The notes: generated by a model not told the origin, from the letters alone. A DNA stretch of 64,000 bases from Pseudomonas monteilii (GCA_001534745.1 CP013997.1:3472001-3536000); one strand, 5' to 3'; counted from the stretch's first letter, positions 1 through 9,917 are shown. Numbers and translations are program-made.

Positions 1-36
1 TGGTCAACTTTTTCCGGACACCTTGATCGGTGATTT

Positions 37-1193
<1,157 letters not shown>

Positions 1194-1259
1194 TCAGTAG
1201 GGGTATTTTCACCTATTGAGGTGTCCGGGGCCATTAGACCAGCTCAGGCCTTTCGCGGT

Positions 1260-1290
1260 GGCTTCATCGCGGGCAAGCCCGCTCCCACAC
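1260..1290. repeat. Intact P. putida-type REP sequence
   Basis: Contains the palindrome GCGGGCAAGCCCGC preceded by TTCATC and followed by TCCCACA. It matches the REP sequence split by the IS110 element 200 bases away (1486-1492 joined to 2668-2692). The CT at 1282-1283 is where an IS110 of this type would insert, so this is an unoccupied target copy. Confidence 0.85.
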
Positions 1291-1350
1291 CTGTAGTTGT
1301 ACTCCCACACCCGTAGTTACACCGCGTTGGTGCAGGCTATCTCAGGTCCA

Positions 1351-1385
1351 TGTGGGAGATTCTATGGTTTCTGCTAAGTGCTGAT
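1351..1385 (-). other. Remnant of a second IS110-type right end
   Basis: TGTGGGAG followed by ATTCTATGGT at 1351-1368 repeats exactly the junction between REP flank and IS110 end at 1485-1502. Weaker similarity continues (TTCTGCTAAGTGCT versus AATTGCCAAGCGCT). No transposase follows here. The upstream 40 bases (CACCCGTAG..., GGTGCA...) are also a diverged copy of 1445-1485. This looks like the scar of an earlier related element, or a duplication of the junction. Confidence 0.6.
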
Positions 1386-1397
1386 GTGAACCCTGGC

Positions 1398-1445
1398 GGG
1401 CCCAATCGCGGCCGGTCCGGCGCCCCGGCAGGGGTCGCTCCTACA
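1398..1445. repeat. Scattered palindromic repeat (GCCCAATCGCGG...GCTCCTACA family)
   Basis: Begins GGGCCCAATCGCGGC and ends GGGGTCGCTCCTACA. Related copies lie at 12109-12142, 12228-12261, 20993-21029, 21070-21112 and 21264-21300. It is a dispersed intergenic repeat of the genome, different from the REP with the GCGGGCTTGCCCGC core. Confidence 0.7.
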
Positions 1446-1515
1446 CCCGTAGCTACATCGCAGTGGTGCAAGCGATCGCGGTACTGTGGGAGATTCTATG
1501 GTAATTGCCAAGCGC

Positions 1516-2463
1516 TTAAGCGGCTTTGGGGCGATATTCCTCTCCGCTTCTGATCAGGGCAAAGACCACTCGAGCCAGCTTGCGGGCCAGCATGACCAGG
1601 ACTTGAGTCTTTTTAAAACCGCGGCTCTGCTTGTCTTCGTAAAACGTTTTCCAAGCAGCTGTCCTGCCTGCTGACATCGCCGCGTTGTGCAGCAAACGAC
1701 GGACCTCTGGATCGCCTCGTTTGGTCAACGTCGAGCGTTCTTTTTTCTTGCCCGACTGAGCCACTCGCAGGTCCATTCCTAGAAAGGCGATAAAGGCATC
1801 GGCACTCTTGAACTCGCCTCGCTGGTAGGTGGCGACCAAACGCGCAGCGGTAAGAAAACCAATACCTTCAACTTTCATACACTGCTTTACTAACGGCATC
1901 AGTCCTGCCTGGTCGAGCAGCTTCTTGATCATGTTTTCAATGAGGTCTTCAAGGCGCTTCATCGAGGTGAGCTGGGACTTCAAAAGGTTCTTGAGCAGCG
2001 GCTCACCCTCCCAGCTCAGTCTCAGCGCTGTACGCGTCTGGACGAGCATCGCGCGCCTGCGAAACAGGCTGACAAGGTCGCGATAGAGCGTCGAAGGTGG
2101 GACCCAGGGGGTAAGATTAGCGCCTTCGTTCTTGAGGTACCGGGCCAGTACCCTTGCATCGATCGGGTCAGTCTTGGCGCGTGAACCAATACCTTTTCGG
2201 TAGTGACTCAGGGCATAACCATCCATCAAGTAAAGGGTATGTCCTGCTTCATGGACCATATCGGTAAACAGCAGGTGATAGACATTGGTGGCCTCGATTG
2301 CAATCGAGACCTTGCCGTGCAATGCCTTGATCCATTGCTTGATGGCCGTCTTGTTGTTGGCAATAGTGCTCAACTGTCCGGAGCTGTCTTCGTAAATGAC
2401 GAGCTCAGCCTTAGCAACGTCGACGCCTATGATCGTGCTGTGTTCGGATGATGGCATTGCCAT
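1516..2463 (-). CDS. IS110-family transposase/recombinase (DEDD plus serine type)
   Basis: 315 residues. The N-terminal RuvC-like DEDD domain shows D15 (IGVDVAKAE), E57 (AIEATN), D99 and D102 (KTDPIDARVLARY). The C-terminal Tnp domain has a helix-hairpin-helix segment (VEGIGFLTAARL, about 198-209) and the conserved serine S237 in QSGKKK, followed by GDPEVRRLL. Family knowledge: these enzymes form a tetramer with a bridge RNA and join donor and target DNA at a CT core using the serine. The frame is intact with normal length, so it may be active. The ATG at 2463 reads MAMPSSEHS; a second ATG two codons in is possible. Confidence 0.95.
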   Translation of the reverse strand: MAMPSSEHSTIIGVDVAKAELVIYEDSSGQLSTIANNKTAIKQWIKALHGKVSIAIEATNVYHLLFTDMVHEAGHTLYLMDGYALSHYRKGIGSRAKTDPIDARVLARYLKNEGANLTPWVPPSTLYRDLVSLFRRRAMLVQTRTALRLSWEGEPLLKNLLKSQLTSMKRLEDLIENMIKKLLDQAGLMPLVKQCMKVEGIGFLTAARLVATYQRGEFKSADAFIAFLGMDLRVAQSGKKKERSTLTKRGDPEVRRLLHNAAMSAGRTAAWKTFYEDKQSRGFKKTQVLVMLARKLARVVFALIRSGEEYRPKAA

Positions 2464-2469
2464 GAGCGC

Positions 2470-2651
2470 GTCTCCGCAGGTAAGGTCTAAGGGCTTGAAG
2501 GGCCACCCAGAGGCGCAGGCTTGTACTTTCGTCGGTCAAAACCGGAAGCATTCCTTATCGGCGCTTAGGTGAAGGGAGGAGGGGCGAAATCTCCCACGGT
2601 CTGTACTGCGCGAACAGTCAGAAGCGGATCTAGTCCCTCCTCCTCCCTTCA
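2470..2651 (-). ncRNA. Predicted bridge RNA of the IS110 element
   Basis: Read on the transposase strand. A 12-bp stem (2639-2650 with 2571-2582) closes an internal loop holding TCCGCT (2628-2623) on the 5' side and GTGGGAG (2597-2591) on the 3' side. The loop is capped by a hairpin (2621-2601, arms CTGACTG and CAGTACAG with one bulged base). TCCGCT matches the left target half plus core (CCCGCT, one wobble). GTGGGAG is fully complementary to the core plus right target half (CTCCCAC). A second loop follows: GGAAT (2554-2550) resembles the left donor (AGAAT), a CGGT/ACCG hairpin caps it, and GTACAAG (2526-2520) pairs with the right donor CTTGTAT with one wobble. This is the two-loop plan of the IS621 bridge RNA. 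The ends are estimated. Confidence 0.75.
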
Positions 2652-2665
2652 AGTCCTACCATACA

Positions 2666-2692
2666 AGCGGGCTTGCCCGCGATGAAGGCCCC
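2666..2692. repeat. REP half at the right IS110 junction
   Basis: AGCGGGCTTGCCCGCGATGAAGG follows the IS110 left end directly. Together with CTGTGGG before 1491 it forms the REP that was split by insertion. The GCGGGCTTGCCCGC palindrome itself is intact at this side. Confidence 0.85.
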
Positions 2693-2752
2693 GCGCTGTG
2701 GGCAGGGAAGACAAGCAGGTATGCTGTGCGCTCTTCAACCCATGGCCCTTTC

Positions 2753-3205
2753 ATGCACGCCTCACCCGCCCTGCGCTGTACGCCCCTGACCGGACTCGAA
2801 CGCCGCTTGCTGGATCACTTCTACCGCCAGCACGGCTCACGCATGCGCACGCCAGCCGACGGCCAACCCTGGGTCGCGCGGTCCGTGTCAATCGTGGCCG
2901 GGTTGAGTCTGACGCCCGTGGAAGGCGGTCACTGGTTAACCGGATTGCTGGTAGCCCCCCAGTGGCGGCAACGGGGTGTTGCCTCGAGCCTGATGACGGC
3001 GGCCATGGCCGGGCTGGAAGGGACGGTATGGCTGTTCTGCCACCCTGACCTGCTGCCGTTCTACCGACGGCTGTGCTTCGAACCGGCCGTCGCTCTGCCC
3101 GAGGTCTTGGCGGGGCGCCTGCACCGTTACCAACGGCACAAGCCCCTGATCGCCTTGCAGTCCACCCCGTGCCTACCACCGGCAGGTGTGGGCATCGACA
3201 CCTGA
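2753..3205 (+). CDS. GNAT-family N-acetyltransferase
   Basis: About 150 residues from the ATG at 2753; an in-frame GTG at 2726 with a weak AGGT site could add nine residues. The acetyl-CoA binding motif A of GNAT enzymes is clear: LTGLLVAPQWRQRGVASSLM (R-Q-R-G-V-A). It is followed by WLFCHPDLLPFYRRLCFEP, the usual late region where a Tyr acts near acetyl-CoA. The substrate cannot be told. It is a single gene on the plus strand, convergent with the yihY-like gene, 49 bases away. It lies just outside the mobile patch and its composition matches the chromosome. Confidence 0.75.
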   Translation: MHASPALRCTPLTGLERRLLDHFYRQHGSRMRTPADGQPWVARSVSIVAGLSLTPVEGGHWLTGLLVAPQWRQRGVASSLMTAAMAGLEGTVWLFCHPDLLPFYRRLCFEPAVALPEVLAGRLHRYQRHKPLIALQSTPCLPPAGVGIDT

Positions 3206-3254
3206 GCCACCCCGCTGAAGTGCCCTGCTCTTTCAGGCCAGGGCACCCTCAGCC

Positions 3255-4211
3255 TCAATGGCCGTTGGCGCCGCCTGGCTGCGCGGCAGCGGGTGCAGGC
3301 TCTTCCTTGCCCAAGACCGACTTGGGCTCCGGCGCCGTGGTGCCGTCGAAGTCCTTCTCGCCCTTGTCCTTGCCCTCGGCGGACATGTGCTCGATCACCG
3401 CGTTCATCTCCGCGCCCAGCAACAGCACGGCCGAGGAGATGTAGAAGTACAGCAGCAGCACGATGATGGTCCCGATGCTGCCGTACATGGCGTTGTAGTC
3501 GGCAAAGTTCTTCACGTAGAACCCAAAGCCCAGCGAGGCGACGATCCACACCACCACGGCCAGCACGGAGCCAGGGGTGATGAAGCGAAACTGCTGCTTC
3601 ACGTCGGGCATCAGGTAGTACATCAAGGCCACCGCGATCATCATCAGGATGATGATCACCGGCCACCGCAGCACGGTCCATACAGTGACGATGAAGTCAC
3701 CCAGCCCGACCTGCGAAGCGATCCACTCCATCACCTGTGGCCCCAGCACCATGAGTGCCGCAACCGACAACAGCATGCCGGCGAAGCCTATGGTGTAGAG
3801 CACCGACAGCGGAATGCGCTTCCACACCGGACGGCCTTCCGGCACGTCGTAGGCAGCGTTCATCGCGCTCATCATCAGGCGCACGCCGGCCGAAGCCGTC
3901 CACAGCGCGATGACGATACCCACAGACAGCAACCCGCCCTGGGACTGCTGCAACTGGTCGATCACCGGGTTTACCTGCTCCAGCGCCTGGCCGGGCAAGA
4001 CCAGTTCGGCCTGCAAGCGCAGCCAGGAGAAGAAGTCCGGCAGGTGCAGGAAGCCGATCAGCGCAATGAGAAACAGCAGGAAGGGGAACAGCGAAAACAG
4101 CATCTGGTACGCCAGTGCGGAGGCATACGTGGACATCTCGTCATCGAGAAACTCGTTGACGGTGCGAATCAATACCTTGTGTACAGGCAGGCCCTGCATG
4201 GCTTTGAACAT
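3255..4211 (-). CDS. YihY/BrkB-family inner membrane protein
   Basis: 318 residues from ATG 4211, chosen because GAGGGAG sits about 8 bases upstream; a TTG at 4286 and an ATG at 4244 are in frame without such a site. About six hydrophobic segments are visible, with the family hallmarks DDEMSTYASALAYQMLFSLF near the N-terminus and ALWTASAGVRLMMSAMNAAY in the middle. This family was once called RNase BN, but that is considered wrong; its function is unsettled (perhaps a transporter). The C-terminal tail, about 45 residues, is charged and Pro/Ala-rich and probably cytoplasmic. It is followed on the same strand by no other gene. Confidence 0.85.
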   Translation of the reverse strand: MFKAMQGLPVHKVLIRTVNEFLDDEMSTYASALAYQMLFSLFPFLLFLIALIGFLHLPDFFSWLRLQAELVLPGQALEQVNPVIDQLQQSQGGLLSVGIVIALWTASAGVRLMMSAMNAAYDVPEGRPVWKRIPLSVLYTIGFAGMLLSVAALMVLGPQVMEWIASQVGLGDFIVTVWTVLRWPVIIILMMIAVALMYYLMPDVKQQFRFITPGSVLAVVVWIVASLGFGFYVKNFADYNAMYGSIGTIIVLLLYFYISSAVLLLGAEMNAVIEHMSAEGKDKGEKDFDGTTAPEPKSVLGKEEPAPAAAQPGGANGH

Positions 4212-4352
4212 GGTTAGCGTCTCCCTCGCCGCTTCGACGGTCATCGGTACAGGCCCGACAACGCTTCGGGGCCTACGTGGCTGCAATCTAGTCTAGTAGA
4301 CCACGCTGACCGGCCACCGCTCCCTTGCGAGCCAACAAAAACGACCCCGCAT

Positions 4353-4381
4353 AAAAAACGGCCACTCGAGGTGGCCGTTTT
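4353..4381 (-). terminator. Intrinsic terminator after csbD-like gene
   Basis: Perfect 11-bp inverted repeat (4355-4365 with 4371-4381, AAAACGGCCAC/GTGGCCGTTTT) with a 5-base loop. A run of T follows on the minus strand (TTTTTTAT). It lies 15 bases past the stop of the CsbD gene. Confidence 0.88.
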
Positions 4382-4395
4382 CGCGAAACGGGACC

Positions 4396-4584
4396 TTATG
4401 GCTTGGTCACGTCGTCGACTTTGTTCTTCACATCGCCCTTGACCTGCTGGCCTTCGCCTTTGATCTCTTGGGCCTTGCCTTCGGCTTTCAGCTTGTCGTT
4501 GTCGGTCATGTTGCCGACGCCTTGCTTGACGTTGCCGACCGCTTCGTTAGCCATCCCTTTTACTTTGTCTGTGGTGCCGCTCAT
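4396..4584 (-). CDS. CsbD-family stress-response protein
   Basis: 62 residues, the usual length of the family. The sequence is hydrophilic, Lys/Glu/Asn-rich, and reads KVKGMANEAVGNVKQGVGN, then KLKAEGKAQEIKGEGQQVKG, which are the two helical CsbD repeats. CsbD proteins are general stress proteins induced on entry to stationary phase or by envelope stress; the biochemical role is unknown. AAGGAGAG precedes the ATG. It is monocistronic, with its own terminator downstream and a long upstream region shared with the divergent RHS gene. Confidence 0.9.
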   Translation of the reverse strand: MSGTTDKVKGMANEAVGNVKQGVGNMTDNDKLKAEGKAQEIKGEGQQVKGDVKNKVDDVTKP

Positions 4585-4987
4585 GGGAACTCTCCTTCAA
4601 AGGACACGGGACTGTGTCGTTACTAGATGGAGGGGTAAGCCCGGGTGGAAGTTCCAGATTTTTTGCGCAGCCTTGCCACAAAAACGACGGGCTCAGAACA
4701 CACGGGGCAATGCATGGCCTGTCCGCTGTAGCAGCTTTGCTGCCGCTGCTTTCCCGTTCTGCCCTTGCGACGCCGATTGCGCCCACCCCTCTCTAGGCCG
4801 AAAGCCATGACGACGACGATGGGTCCGACGGCCTGCGCCGGGGAGGCGTGACATGCAAGATGTGAATGTCAGCGGTCTTGGAGTGCGTGCCTTGCATGGA
4901 CACTGATAATTCTGACAGTTGTGCCGATGCCAAAGGTCTGAAATCGTGTGCTCAGCCGTATCTTAACAAGGCAAACGGGAGCCCACC
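4585..4987. other. Divergent intergenic region (csbD-like / mini-RHS)
   Basis: About 400 bases without a convincing gene on either strand. It must hold the promoters of both flanking divergent genes. I could not pick out a clear -35/-10 pair. The only solid sites are the ribosome binding sites AAGGAG (csbD side) and GGGAG (RHS side, 4978-4982). Confidence 0.5.
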
Positions 4988-5941
4988 ATGTCTACTGTGC
5001 TTTTTTTCTACCAAGGGGCTACGCTAACCAGTGAGATTTTGGGCCCAACGAAACGCAGCTTTTTTACACATGGGCGGGATGCATTTGCAGAAATCGTACA
5101 TCTGCCCAGGACATCGAGCACTACGTTGCTAGGGGTTGATAGGCTCGGTTCAATCACCACCGCAGCCCCAACGACGCAACGGTATGGTCCTTATGGATAC
5201 GATCGTGCAACCCTACCCTCACGCTCGACCGTACTGGGTTTTACGGGTGCACGGCGCGGGCCAATGGAAGGAGACTATCTACTAGGCAACGGCTATCGCA
5301 CTTACAAGTCATGGCTCATGCGTTTCAACTCTCCTGACGTCATGAGTCCGTTTCTTGAAGGCGGCATTAATGCCTATGCCTATTGCCAAGGCGACCCTAT
5401 CAATTTCGCTGACCCCACCGGTAAGATAAAGAAAAAAATGTTTGAGAGATACAAGCTATTGCAGCGACAGCAACAGCAACGATCCAGTGCCATCCAGCAT
5501 GCACCTGGAACCAGACGAACACCTCATAACCCTTCAGCTAGCATCCCTGCTTCAAGCCCGCCTGCTACGGGCAGCTCTGCCAACGCAATGCCTGGTTCAT
5601 CGTCTCAAATGACGCGGGGAATCGCCGAGCCCATAACCCCATCAAAACCCATGAAATGGGCAATGACTGCATCGCGCTTTAAAGATAAGAACGCACGTGC
5701 AGAGCGAGTGAAGGAAGTTGTTGATGCGCTTATTATCTCCCCCCCTAGAGACGTCAAACATGCACAGCTGGATGTTCCCCACCCACAAGACGCCTTAAAG
5801 GCTGAACTAGAAGAAACCAAGACAATTGTGTTGCAACAGATGGATCAGCCTTGGTCATCCACACCACGAGGCTACGTTGGAAGAAACACCAGGCCCGAGT
5901 ATCTACGAGGTATTATCGAAAAAGTTCGAAAGGCGTTGTAA
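4988..5941 (+). CDS. Orphan mini-RHS protein (RHS core with variable C-terminal tail)
   Basis: 317 residues. Residues about 50-145 form a short RHS-associated core: LLGVDRLGSI, YGPYGYD, LGFTGARRGPMEGDYLLGNG YRTY, then FNSPDVMSPF and the closing NAYAYCQGDPINFADPTG. Full RHS proteins are over 1000 residues; here the beta-cage repeats are missing. After the DPTG hallmark comes a Gln-rich stretch, a Ser/Pro-rich linker (about 175-220) and a charged tail (about 225-317) that I do not recognise. In the family this tail is where toxin domains sit. No signal peptide and no immunity gene follow. Codon use is less GC-biased than its neighbours, which suggests transfer. It could also be a 3' remnant of a larger RHS gene. 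Confidence 0.75.
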   Translation: MSTVLFFYQGATLTSEILGPTKRSFFTHGRDAFAEIVHLPRTSSTTLLGVDRLGSITTAAPTTQRYGPYGYDRATLPSRSTVLGFTGARRGPMEGDYLLGNGYRTYKSWLMRFNSPDVMSPFLEGGINAYAYCQGDPINFADPTGKIKKKMFERYKLLQRQQQQRSSAIQHAPGTRRTPHNPSASIPASSPPATGSSANAMPGSSSQMTRGIAEPITPSKPMKWAMTASRFKDKNARAERVKEVVDALIISPPRDVKHAQLDVPHPQDALKAELEETKTIVLQQMDQPWSSTPRGYVGRNTRPEYLRGIIEKVRKAL

Positions 5942-6173
5942 TATCAAAAACCTCGCTGACACTACCGTGCGAAGAGCACCTTCATCCCTATGGCTAACCG
6001 CTCACGGACGCATTAACACGTTAGTACTTGCCTGTACGAAGTCTTACTGACTGCTCAAGCTGAAACACGCCTCGAGTAGACATTTTAAATGTGCGGGATC
6101 ATCGTACCGGCCCTATATGGCATCATGACCGGTACTGCCCCAGCTCACGCAAGAGGGTGGTGCCTACGTCAGC

Positions 6174-6875
6174 TTACCGTCCAAGCTCACTGACTACCGA
6201 CGCCAGTGCCACGGCCGGGTCGGATGCCTGCGTAATCGGCCGCCCGATGACCAGATAATCCGACCCTACCTCCAACGCCTGGCGCGGCGTCAGGATGCGG
6301 CGCTGGTCGTCCTGGGCGCTGCCGGCCGGACGGATCCCCGGCGTCACCAGTTGCAAGCCTGGGTAGGTGCCTTTCAGGGCGGGCGCTTCGAGCGCCGAGC
6401 ACACCAGACCGTCCATGCCCGCCTGCTGCGCCAGACCTGCCAGGCGCAGCACCTGCTCCTGCGGCTCGATGTCCAGGCCGATGCCGGCCAGGTCCTCGCG
6501 CTCCATGCTGGTGAGCACGGTCACACCGATCAGCAGCGGCTGCGGGCCGCTGCGCTGGGCGAGCACTTCGCGGCAGGCCGACATCATGCGCAGGCCACCG
6601 GAGCAGTGCACGTTGACCATCCACACACCCATCTCCGCGGCGGCCTTGACGGCCATGGCGGTGGTGTTGGGGATGTCGTGGAACTTGAGGTCGAGGAACA
6701 CTTCGAAGCCCTTGTCGCGCAGCGCCTCGACGATGCCCGATGCGCTGCTGGTGAACAGCTCCTTGCCGACCTTGACCCGGCACAGGGCAGGGTCGAGCTG
6801 GTCGGCCAGGCGCAGGGCGGCTTCGCGGGTCGGGAAATCCAGGGCAACGATCAGGGGCGTCTGGCAGGCGGGCAT
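6174..6875 (-). CDS. pyrF: Orotidine 5'-phosphate decarboxylase
   Basis: 233 residues, standard length. It converts OMP to UMP, the last step of de novo pyrimidine synthesis, in the cytoplasm. The TIM-barrel motifs are all present: IVALDFPT at the N-terminus, the catalytic D-x-K-x-x-D as DLKFHD (residues 62-67), [15 protein letters not shown] and the phosphate-binding VIGRPIT near the C-terminus. It is monocistronic on the minus strand. Its upstream region is shared with the small DUF2897 gene. Confidence 0.97.
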   Translation of the reverse strand: MPACQTPLIVALDFPTREAALRLADQLDPALCRVKVGKELFTSSASGIVEALRDKGFEVFLDLKFHDIPNTTAMAVKAAAEMGVWMVNVHCSGGLRMMSACREVLAQRSGPQPLLIGVTVLTSMEREDLAGIGLDIEPQEQVLRLAGLAQQAGMDGLVCSALEAPALKGTYPGLQLVTPGIRPAGSAQDDQRRILTPRQALEVGSDYLVIGRPITQASDPAVALASVVSELGR

Positions 6876-7041
6876 GGCAATGGTCTCTAGGCAAGGCGTG
6901 AACGGCGCGCATTGTAAACGAAGTGCCCCGCCGATGGGGCGCGGATCGACGCCAGGGCGTCGCGGTCCGTGGGAACCCCCGCCCTGCCCCAGGCTCGAAC
7001 GTTACAATGGGCCTCGGCCTTCATGAGAGTGGGAGAACATC

Positions 7042-7209
7042 ATGCCGTGGTACGCCTGGTTGATACTGCTGGTGGCGATTGGGTCCATCGTGGGTGGGCT
7101 GCTGATGCTGCGTGACACAGCGAGCAAGCTGCCGTTGAGCGACGAGCAGAAGCAGAAGATCAAGCAACGCAATGCCGAGATGGATGCCAAGGAGGCGCGG
7201 GATCGCTGA
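7042..7209 (+). CDS. DUF2897-family small membrane protein
   Basis: 55 residues. A single N-terminal membrane segment (WYAWLILLVAIGSIVGGLLM) is followed by a charged cytoplasmic helix (LSDEQKQKIKQRNAEMDAKE). This matches the layout of the DUF2897 family found next to pyrF in pseudomonads; its function is unknown. GTGGGAG lies upstream of the ATG. It is divergent from pyrF and 126 bases before kdsA on the same strand. Confidence 0.8.
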   Translation: MPWYAWLILLVAIGSIVGGLLMLRDTASKLPLSDEQKQKIKQRNAEMDAKEARDR

Positions 7210-7320
7210 GGCCTGCGTCATGCCTGGACGGAGGGCACTGCCCAGGCGACGCAAGACGGGAGGAACACGGCCCCCAGGTGGAAGGGGTATACTGACGCCC
7301 TTTCATTTTCCACCGACTAG

Positions 7321-8178
<858 letters not shown>

Positions 8179-8205
8179 GCCCATCGCGCTGAACGAGGGA
8201 CTGAC

Positions 8206-9492
8206 ATGACAGGTACCGAACAACGGGTCGCGATCGTGATCCCGGCGCGCTATGGCTCGACCCGTCTGCCGGGCAAGCCGCTGGCGGACATCCTCGGCAA
8301 GCCGATGGTGCAGCACGTCTACGAGCGCGCCTTGCAGGTCGGCAACGCCGATCAGGTGGTGATCGCCACGGACGATGCCCGTGTGGCGCAGGCCGTGGAG
8401 GCCTTCGGTGGGGTCTGCGTGATGACCTCGCCCGAGCATCCGTCGGGCACCGACCGCCTGGCCGAGGTGATGGGCCAGGTGCAGGCCGATGTGTACATCA
8501 ACCTGCAAGGCGACGAGCCGCTGGTGCGGCCGACCGACATCGAGGCGCTGATCGCCGGCATGCTGGCCGACCCCACGGTCGCCATCGGCACCCTGTGCCA
8601 CGCCATCGACAGCCACGAGGCCAAGCGCCCCGAGGCGGTCAAGGTGGTGCTGGGCCACAACGGCAACGCGCTGTACTTCAGCCGCTCGCCGATCCCCTAT
8701 CCGCGCGATGGGGAGGCTGCCCGCTACCTCAAGCATGTGGGGGTGTACGGTTATCGCCGTCAGGTCCTGGCCGAGTACAGCGCCCTGCCGCAACCGATGC
8801 TCGAACATGCCGAAAAGCTCGAGCAGTTGCGCCTGCTGGCCGCGGGCTACAGCATCCGCGCGTATCACGTCGAGCCGACCGGCCCAGGCGTCGACACGCC
8901 TGAAGGGCTGGAGCAGGTGCGTGCGCTGATGAGTGGCCAGCCAGCACCGGTCCTGCCGACGCTGGCCGACGTGCGCCTGGTGATCACCGACGTCGACGGC
9001 GTGCTGACCGATGGCGGCCTGTTCTACGACGGCAACGGCGAGTGCATCAAGCGCTTCCACGTGCGCGACGGCATGGGCATGCGCCTGCTGGAAGAGAACG
9101 GCGTGCGCGTGGCAGTGCTGTCGGGGCGCGACTCGGCGACCTTGCGCAAGCGCGTCGCCGACCTGGGCATCACGCTGTGCCAGTTCGGGGTCAAGGACAA
9201 GCAGACGGCCTGCGAGCAGTTGATGGACGAAGCGGGCGTCAGCGCCGCGCAGACGGCCTGCCTTGGCGATGACAGCATCGACCTGCCCGCCTTCGCCACG
9301 TGCGGCCTGTCGTTCGCGGTGGCCGATGCTCCGGTGTATGTCAAGGCTGCGGCCTCGGGCGTGCTGAACGCCGCAGGCGGTACGGGCGCGTTCCGCGAGC
9401 TGGCCGATGCCATCCTGATCGCCCAGGGCAAAGCCGAGGTGTTCGAGACGGCGGCGGGCTATTCGCGGGTCATGGGCAAGATGGCCCAGTGA
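8206..9492 (+). CDS. Fused CMP-Kdo synthetase / Kdo-8-phosphate phosphatase (KdsB-KdsC)
   Basis: 428 residues with two enzymes in one chain. Residues about 5-245 are KdsB, which makes CMP-Kdo from CTP and Kdo (PARYGSTRLPGKPL, INLQGDEPLV, LGIKRPEAVKV-like EAKRPEAVKVV, FSRSPIPYPR, KHVGVYGYR). Residues about 255-428 are KdsC, a HAD phosphatase that removes the 8-phosphate (TDVDGVLTDG with D262 and D264, VLSGRDS, GVKDK, GDDSIDLPAF). The usual proteins are separate, about 250 and 175 residues. Both halves keep their catalytic motifs. KdsA acts first, then the KdsC half, then the KdsB half, so the fusion joins consecutive steps. AGGGA precedes the ATG. Confidence 0.95.
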   Translation: MTGTEQRVAIVIPARYGSTRLPGKPLADILGKPMVQHVYERALQVGNADQVVIATDDARVAQAVEAFGGVCVMTSPEHPSGTDRLAEVMGQVQADVYINLQGDEPLVRPTDIEALIAGMLADPTVAIGTLCHAIDSHEAKRPEAVKVVLGHNGNALYFSRSPIPYPRDGEAARYLKHVGVYGYRRQVLAEYSALPQPMLEHAEKLEQLRLLAAGYSIRAYHVEPTGPGVDTPEGLEQVRALMSGQPAPVLPTLADVRLVITDVDGVLTDGGLFYDGNGECIKRFHVRDGMGMRLLEENGVRVAVLSGRDSATLRKRVADLGITLCQFGVKDKQTACEQLMDEAGVSAAQTACLGDDSIDLPAFATCGLSFAVADAPVYVKAAASGVLNAAGGTGAFRELADAILIAQGKAEVFETAAGYSRVMGKMAQ

Positions 9493-9508
9493 CTCCCACT
9501 GCGTGAGC

Positions 9509-9544
9509 GGTCGGCCAGCCCTGCCAGGTGCAGGCTGGCCGACC
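9509..9544 (+). terminator. Hairpin after kdsB-C
   Basis: Perfect 12-bp inverted repeat GGTCGGCCAGCC/GGCTGGCCGACC with a 12-base spacer, 16 bases past the kdsB-C stop and between convergent genes. No T run follows, so it may be a weak or Rho-assisted terminator, or only a stabilising hairpin. Confidence 0.6.
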
Positions 9545-9602
9545 GGCCTTGCCTAACGGCCCCACGGGCCCGAACGCTTCATGGGCCGGACGGGGCGCAG
9601 GC

Positions 9603-9917
9603 TCACTCCAGCGTGAGCTTGTCCCGATTTCGCTCCAGCAGCGCACTGCCGATGCCTTTCACCTCCAACAGCTCATCCACGCTCGTGAATGGGCCGTGCG
9701 CCTCTCGGTAGGCCACGATGGCCTCGGCCTTTGACTTGCCGATACCGGTCAGCTCGCTTTGCAACGTGGCGACATCGGCCTTGTTCACGTCGACCGTGGC
9801 CGCTGTCTGCACCACGGCTGACGGCGTGCCGGGTTGCGTGGCCGAGGCTGCGCTGATGGAGAACGACAGGCTGGCGAACAGGGGCAGCAGCAGGGATTTG
9901 CAGAGGGTCTTGCGCAT
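9603..9917 (-). CDS. ComEA-family helix-hairpin-helix protein, exported
   Basis: 104 residues from ATG 9917, chosen for the AGGAG site 9 bases upstream (a GTG three codons earlier is in frame). A signal peptide covers about residues 1-26 (KSLLLPLFASLSFSISAASA). The mature part carries two helix-hairpin-helix motifs (VDVNKADVATLQSELTGIGKSKAEAIVAYR and FTSVDELLEVKGIGSALLE; together about 40-100), the DNA-binding ComEA domain. In naturally competent bacteria ComEA binds incoming DNA in the periplasm; many pseudomonads have it without proven competence. It is monocistronic and convergent with kdsB-C. Confidence 0.88.
   Translation of the reverse strand: MRKTLCKSLLLPLFASLSFSISAASATQPGTPSAVVQTAATVDVNKADVATLQSELTGIGKSKAEAIVAYREAHGPFTSVDELLEVKGIGSALLERNRDKLTLE

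Larger units (their letters stand above)
1493..2667 (-). mobile_element. IS110-family insertion sequence inserted in a REP element
   Basis: Removing 1493-2667 rejoins GTGGGAG (1486-1492) to CGGGCTTGCCCGC (2668-2680) and recreates an uninterrupted REP like the one at 1260-1290. The only shared bases at the junctions are AG (CT on the transposase strand), which fits the CT core dinucleotide of IS110/IS621 recombination. There are no inverted repeats and no long target duplication, as is usual for IS110. The non-coding end upstream of the transposase is about 200 bases and the downstream end is about 23 bases, so it belongs to the IS110 rather than the IS1111 group. ISPpu10-type elements of P. 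putida are known to target REPs. Confidence 0.88.
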
